Below are positions 57,978-64,000 of a DNA stretch of 64,000 nucleotides, piece by piece. Where the stretch lies: positions 248,001 to 312,000 of the forward strand of contig NW_025946074.1 in assembly GCF_000764305.2 (NCBI RefSeq). Direction: 5' to 3'. This DNA comes from Hyalella azteca (lineage: Eukaryota; Arthropoda; Malacostraca; Amphipoda; Hyalellidae). Within the stretch, counting starts at the first letter, position 1. Every line of letters starts with the position of its first letter. The notes below the pieces were generated by a model that saw only the letters and a list, made by a program, of their open reading frames with translations, was not told the DNA's origin and did no database searches. Both the position numbers and the translations under genes were made by a program.

Positions 57978-59063
57978 ATGGGTAAAAGCAAACGTAAACG
58001 CAGTGGTAGTGTCACGAAAAACAGTGGTACATCAGCACACCAGCAAGGTAATAAGAATGACGGTAAACCCGTGAAAAATCCACACAACAACAGACGGAAA
58101 AGCAGCACGACGAAACCTTGCCAAAACAAACAAGAACAAAATATAACAAATGGACCAAGTCTCGATGAAACTAAACCTGAGCATCAACAATCTCAAGATG
58201 GTCGTGATGATCAAGTGAATATTCAAAATTCTGATTCCATGAATGATTTTCAACATTCATGTATAGTCGACTACTCTGTAGCAAAGGAAGAATTATCAAG
58301 CCATTGCTCCGGGGAGAACCCGCATGAGGGATTAGAGGAAAATCATGCGCGAGTGCCTGAAAAGAAGGAGCTTAGGCAACGAGAAGTAGAAAATAAACTG
58401 TGCCCAAGAAATCCCGACGAATCGGTGCTTAACAATTGTAAACCAATTAAAAAAGAAGAATTGGAGCACAACGAAGGACCTGTGAATGTAGACTTTGTTC
58501 TCGAAAACGATGGTCTCAAAAAAGAACTGTCTCCAGTAGAAACGCGTCATCACGTGGCCGTTGCAACATCTAATTCGATAACTTTGGATGCGATAAATTT
58601 CAAGAATACTTGTGACGTTCAGGACAAAAATAAAAATTCATTTGACTTCGACGCAGCGATTCATATTTCAAATGACGCCTCAAGTAACGACATTACCGCA
58701 CCACATACAAGCATTACAGATGAAAAACTGGACCCTAATGAAGATGTTAATGAGTCTAGACCAACATTAAGTGAAAATTCAAATAATTTAGAATCAGCAT
58801 TTTTGCGTAACGTTTCTGAATCCTCCGACGATGTTTTTGACGAGCCCAGCGTTACTGATAACGAACTGCAATCATGTGTAGGCAGTTCCGAATCTGCGAT
58901 CCAAGGAATGAGCAATGGTAATGGGGCGAGCGCATTGGACTATAACGCTAACATCGCATTATACAACTCATGTAATGGGTTGAATTCCAGGTCTGGTGAT
59001 GAATACTCGGATTCTGAAGAAACACATCCAAGCGTTGAAAAGATACCTACAGAAACTTCTCAG
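57978..59063 (+). CDS. Unrecognised basic/acidic low-complexity protein, first exon
   Basis: A single open exon of 362 codons ending in phase 0 at TCTCAG|GTAAGC, so the gene continues in exons I cannot identify. I prefer the Met at 57978 (AAAATGG, a good initiation context) over the one 11 codons upstream at 57945. The N-terminus MGKSKRKRSGSVTKNSG is strongly basic and resembles a nuclear or nucleolar localisation signal. About 60 more basic, Asn/Gln/Ser-rich residues follow, then a long acidic Ser/Asn/Glu/Asp-rich stretch (for example SESSDDVFDEPSVTDNELQS). There is no signal peptide, membrane segment or Cys pattern, and it is probably disordered. I do not recognise the family. The length, context and donor make it a real coding exon. 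Confidence 0.8.
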
Positions 59064-59067
59064 GTAA

Positions 59068-59176
59068 GCTGGAAATAAAATAAATCGTGTTAACTACTAA
59101 CGAAATGGAAATAAAATAAATCGTACTAATTACTAATGAAATGAAAATAAAATAAATCGTACTAACTAGTAACGAA
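59068..59176. repeat. ~39-bp repeat directly after a splice donor, 3 copies
   Basis: GGAAATAAAATAAATCGTGT with ACTACTAACGAAAT recurs three times, starting five bases after the donor of the 57.9-kb gene. Confidence 0.92.
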
Positions 59177-59179
59177 GGT

Positions 59180-60150
59180 TCATTTTTTGCTATAAACTGA
59201 TCTTGATTTTAATTCTTTTGGTAACTTTTTAATGTCGGAAATTTGCGAAAACCTCGACAAAATTTACCGCTACAAGATTCCTTGTACAGTTACAGAAGGA
59301 ACGCTACACGGTCGTGTAGATCTTACTAATTGCTATTTATAGTTATTACTACAGCTTTGACGTGTGACTTCTTCGTTTCGAAAACGATTTTTTTCTAAAT
59401 TATCCCTGGCGCGTCTGAGGGCACTTCCCCTCACTAATGGTTTTCCCTTTCAGCGTTCGACGAGGGAGACGCCCTCTTTCCTTAATTGTTCAAGTGAGGG
59501 TCATAGAGACTTACCCTCTGCCGGTATGCTCTAACAGAGTATATTTTGTGAGTTCAAATATTTCGTTTGAAAAGAATCCCGTGAAATGTTGTTATTTCTA
59601 GCGCTAATGTCTTGAAGCAGTGGTTTTTCGGTCAGTAATTAGTATTAATTCAGTCAGTGGTTTCAGTCAGGAAGAATTTACTTGCCTTGCGACGAATGCT
59701 TAAAAATCATTATATGTATCTAAATATATAACAAACAATTTATCAGTTAATGAGAAACACTCGAAACATCTTACCATTGAATATTACCGATTTGCCTTTC
59801 ATCCAATTAAAATAATTAGATTTCATTCACTATCATCAATGACGATTGAGAAAACTTATATCAATAGTCTGCTTGAATTGCAAGAAAACGTTTCTTTTGC
59901 CAGCCTCATCATTATTTAAAAAATAAGTCATCAGTTCTTTATAATTTCTCCACATTTTTGGTTGGATGATGGAGCTGATCTCTGACGCATTTTGATGATG
60001 ATATCTATTTTAAATTAATTTTAATTTTTCAGTTCTGTTAAATCTTGCTAATTAAATTACAATTGTATCGATATTATCTTGAAAAAATTCATTCGGATGC
60101 TTAGAATTAACGTTTAAATTGTGCCAGACTTTGGTCGCTGCTGCAGCCGA
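59180..60150. other. Intron or intergenic DNA, no recognised gene
   Basis: A+T-rich; a G+C-richer patch at 59405-59530 with GAGGGCAC/CCCTC runs and no exon I can define. Confidence 0.4.
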
Positions 60151-60267
60151 ACACTCAGAAAAACTAATGGGTCATATTTTACATAGTAGTGACACACCTC
60201 CTAAAGGCAGCACAGGAACAAACATGCATCGTGTTTTGGCCAGTGCGTCATTTATGTCTCTGAGTGT
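60151..60267 (-). mobile_element. CACTCAG-family MITE, copy 8 (short, both ends)
   Basis: 117 bp bounded by ACACTCAGAAAAACTAATGG and TTTATGTCTCTGAGTGT. A TA follows the right terminus. The internal blocks on the minus strand (ACACGATGCATGTTTGTTCC, GGTGTGTCACTAC, GACCCATTAGTTTTTCTGAG) place it in the family; the centre is deleted. Confidence 0.8.
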
Positions 60268-60269
60268 AC

Positions 60270-62360
60270 GTATGCACCAGCCGAGCCCTGTAGTCGCCCC
60301 CTGTGGCACTTCCTGTTTCTTATCAGACTTCCTCCGCCGTGCGTGTTCATCTCCACGTTTGCTTTTAAAGGGAACAATTCCCACAGTGTGGATTCCATAA
60401 AAAATGTTCCCAAAACTCACTTCATAATACATTTATACATTAGCCATTTCGCCGTGCTAATTGAGCCAATCAAAATCCAAATTGAAGAGTTGATGAAGGC
60501 ATTTTACTTATGGGTCAGAGCATTTAATGAAATTTTTTACAGCAGTAGAGAAAAAAATTCGTACATTTGCCGGCATACAAATCTTATGGGTTACTACTTT
60601 CTCATGTATGCAAACAAACATTAGGAAAATTGAAAATATATTTCAACATCAGACGCGACTGCATCCTGACATGCGCCCCAGCACTGAAATGTTTTTGATT
60701 CTCTTAGAGAATTTCTCTATTTATTTCGATGATTTGAACGCAAATAAAACGGCTTAACCCTTCTAGTTTTTTATCACGAATTTGCTTGTTGAAAAAATCA
60801 CGCACACAATTATAGCTGATCAGATCCTCGCCGACATGACACTATAAGTTCCAGCGATAATCAAATGCTATTTATTATATTTACAATGTGCAAGATGCAC
60901 TCTTTCCTATCAATTACGACGACAAAGCTCAGTTCACGTGCCACCGTTTTTGCGATACTGTTAAATGTCAAGAATGCATGCATGTCTGCAATGGCTATGA
61001 AACGAAGCTAGCATGAATTGAGGAGGAATCATTGGTGTAGAAGATATATTTCAAATTCCTCGTTCAAATTGTCATTATTTATTTTCCAGCCACGACCAAA
61101 GGTGAACATGTTTCATTTTATTCTCATTCTTCTCCTTTCATTTTCCTAGTGAATTAATAAATGCATCATATCATTATCTCAACTCCACACCACATACATC
61201 CGTCATAATTGACTCAAGTAATCAGTAAGTAATCAAGTAGCCTGATCGCTTCTTGAAAATTCGTCACTGTTTTCTGTAAACAGTAATAAATCTTTCCCGG
61301 TCGTCAATTATGCAATGAAAGAAGAACAATTAGGTACGTTATCATGAAGATATTGTGTCAATATAAGTTCGAGAATGCAAGTCTGGGCTGCTTACGTCGA
61401 CTTACTTTCTACATATTTTACTTAATATCGACGATGAAATTACTTAAATAATTTTCAATAACATTTACGTCCACACGGGAAACCGCGTACAGATTGAATG
61501 CTGCGTTAAGTTGGTGTGTGGTATTCAGATTTATTTCGAAATAACTGTTAAATAACGCTGCGCGTGGATGATTTATGTTATAACTCCTAATGTAATACGT
61601 CAACTAACGCATTACAACAATAGAAATTAATTTTTCACAAAGTATTAAAGTAATTCAATCCTACTTTAAATTTCAACACCTTACTGAATAAACTTTCACT
61701 GAATTTGTCCAACGTAAAGATATTCGATGATTTCGCCTCCTTTCTAAAGCATTCTTATTCAAGGCCAAGCCGGCAGGTTTACGTAGCCAGTCTTACCGCA
61801 TAATAAATAAGAAGTTGTATAGCAGAAATAGAGGCAAGACCAGTCCTATAAACAAGAAGTCGTATAGCAGAAATACAGGCAAGGCCAGTCTTTAAATCAG
61901 GCCCCGCCAGCTGTAGCCATCGGCTCGACATTCCGTGCGCGCCACAGCATCAGCAACCAACCTCGCCTTGATGGCCTTTCTGTGAAGGCATTCTGGTATG
62001 CCAAGGCGCTGACCAACGTGCCTTTTCTTGAATATTTCCTTATCTATAAACTTAATTATAATAGTAATATTTTGTTCTTGTAATATCGGGTAAATAAATT
62101 ATATTATTGGTCCTGTTTGTCTGCACTGTTGGTTCCGCGACTGAAAAACTTTTCAATTAAATCAATATTAATTAAGACAAGAATATACGAAGTTGGACTT
62201 TTGATTATGATTTTTAATTTATTATATATTTTTATTTCATCATATAAAAAGTAGCATCATTCTACTCGGAATTGTTTTCATAGATGGAAGCATTTGCCTG
62301 ATATTTACCTCCCGCCGTGTTCATGTAATGCTGCTCTTATTTTTTATATAGTGTCTGGTG
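60270..62360. other. No recognised gene
   Basis: A+T-rich, with a two-copy ~54-bp repeat at 61800-61900 (TAGCAGAAATA(G/C)AGGCAAG) and a G+C-richer stretch at 61900-62030. No exon supported. Confidence 0.4.
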
Positions 62361-62362
62361 AG

Positions 62363-62895
62363 GTATGACGATGTCTAATTTGATGTAGCGTCTTGTATAC
62401 TCCTACGATGTCTAATTTGATGTAACGTCTTGTATACTCTTACGATGTCTAATTTGATGTAACGTCTTGTATACTCCTACGATGTCTAATTTGATGTAAC
62501 GCCTTGTATACTCTTACGATGTCTAATTTGATGTAACGTCTTGTATACTCTTACGATGTCTAATTTGATGTAACGTCTTGTATACTCTTACGATGTCTAA
62601 TTTTATGTAACGTCTTGTATACTCCTACGATGTCTAATTTAATGTAGCGTCGTGTATACTCCTAAACGAAAACCTACAAGTGTAAGGCCTACGTGTCTAA
62701 TTTGATGTAGCGTCTTGTATACTCCTACGATGTCTAATTTTATGTAGCGTCTTGTATACTCTTACGATGTCTAATTTTATGTAGCGTCTTGTGTACTCTT
62801 ACGATGTCTAATTTTATGTAACGTCTTGTATGCTCTTACAATGTCTAATTTTATGTAGCGTCATGTGTAACATTACGATGTCCGAGTTTATGTTC
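62363..62895. repeat. 37-bp minisatellite, ~14 copies
   Basis: Unit ACGATGTCTAATTTGATGTAACGTCTTGTATACTCTT. One irregular insertion near 62665-62690 breaks the register and the last copies are diverged. Confidence 0.95.
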
Positions 62896-62899
62896 GGTC

Positions 62900-63580
62900 T
62901 TGTGAACCATGATGATGTCATTGAAACTGCAAGGCTTCTTAAATCCATTCATCGATCGCTGACACAGTTACTCCTCAGCTGCACTCATGTCCGCGTTATC
63001 ATCTGGCACTGCATCAACCAAATTAGCAAAAATTCTTTAAATTTATCTTAGTTAATGATAATATAGGTTTAGCTGGAGCCATGGAACTGCATCCCGAATT
63101 GTTTAACGAGTTACTGTTACTAACGAACATACATTAAATTTCCGTACTTATTCGTAAACGCACGTGAATCAAGCAAGTTTTTTCCCTCCCTTGCTTGTAT
63201 TAATATAAGATATTTCCATTTGTTCTTAGTATTATGGAACTTTGCTTTAATTTGAATGATTGAACGATTTATTTTTAATGATTGTGTGGGGATTTGACCT
63301 GGCATGTAATTGTCAGACTCCTACGAGGCAGACAGTGTTCCGGCTTAAATCCGCAATTTAATTTGTCCAAGTCCAAGCGGTATCTCACTATTGCCATCTG
63401 TATGAAAGTGTGCCCAGGTCCCATCGATGCTTCCATCTGTTAATACTTGTGCCCAGGCCTAGCGCTGTTTTACTATGACCATCTTGGTAAAATCGTGCCC
63501 AAGTCATAGAAGCCCCAAACCAAAGAACCGTAGTCAGGTTGTCGACCTTGCGCTCCTGACCACTGTTTTCTAAGACTTAC
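62900..63580. other. No recognised gene
   Basis: Two diverged copies of GTGCCCAGGTCC/GTGCCCAGGCCT occur around 63411 and 63450. Nothing else supported. Confidence 0.4.
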
Positions 63581-63582
63581 AC

Positions 63583-63912
63583 AAACAGAGGCAGACCTAA
63601 CGAACCGTAACACGGCTGAGCGGCAGACCTAACGAACCGTACCACGGCTGAGCTGCAAACCTAACAAACCGTACCACGGCTGAGTGGCAGACGTAAATAG
63701 CCGTAACACGGCTGAGCGGCAGACCTAAATAGCCGTACCATGGCTGAGCGGCAGACCTAAATAGCCGTACCATGGCTGAGCGGCAGACCTAAATAGCCGT
63801 ACCATGGCTGAGCGGCAGATCTAAATAGCCGTACCATGGCTGAGCGGCAGACGTAAATAGCCGTATCACGGCTGAGCGGCAGACCTAACGAACCGTACCA
63901 CGACTGAGCGAC
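63583..63912. repeat. 32-bp minisatellite, ~10 copies
   Basis: GCTGAG recurs at 63615, 63647, 63679 and 63711 onward; unit GGCTGAGCGGCAGACCTAAATAGCCGTACCAT. The last copy is diverged, near the end of the window. Confidence 0.95.
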
Positions 63913-64000
63913 CAAGCGTGGCCTTGTAAACGATTGCTGGCTTCGCAGTCATCGCGCAAACTAGTTTGGGTAATACACTCTCTAGACAAATATTTAGTGC

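Overview
The window is eukaryotic nuclear DNA: A+T-rich, with long introns bounded by GT/AG sites, many minisatellites and several short inverted-repeat transposons. Two genes are clear. Their closest resemblance to families I know is to arthropod proteins (the glutamate decarboxylase reads like an insect Gad1). Intron style and repeat load make me guess a crustacean, but this is inference. There is no prokaryotic, organellar or viral gene content that I can support.

Layout. 1-11.0 kb: no convincing exons; minisatellites, a possible LTR-like block, two copies of a short MITE and a dead Tc1/mariner (maT-type) copy. 11.1-15.8 kb (+): seven exons of glutamate decarboxylase, covering the PLP-domain half to the stop codon. 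One conserved coding block is missing exactly where the assembly holds an N and a leftover Nextera mosaic-end dimer. 16-34.9 kb: intronic or intergenic, with many tandem arrays, MITE copies and a piggyBac-type MITE. 34.9-39.5 kb (+): four exons forming the C-terminal part of a Ser/Pro-rich protein I do not recognise. 43.9-48.4 kb (-): a complete seven-exon N-acetylneuraminate-9-phosphate synthase (NANS) coding region. 49-56.8 kb: repeats, a 1.4-kb inverted-repeat transposon inserted in a tandem array, and a tRNA-derived SINE. 57.9-59.06 kb (+): a long 5' coding exon of an unrecognised basic/acidic low-complexity protein that continues beyond the visible exons. 59.1-64 kb: non-coding, ending in two minisatellites.

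The genes are unrelated in function: GABA synthesis, sialic acid synthesis and two unknowns. The main structural novelty is that tandem repeats sit on exon edges. In all three multi-exon genes the repeat unit contains, or runs right up to, a splice site or the stop codon, so extra copies of splice acceptors, donors or the terminal codons lie next to the true one. The other notable signals are a family of about eight copies of a ~115-200-bp CACTCAG-ended MITE, a piggyBac-type MITE with perfect ends, arrays carrying AP-1-like or CRE-half-site-like palindromes, and the sequencing-adapter scar inside the decarboxylase gene.
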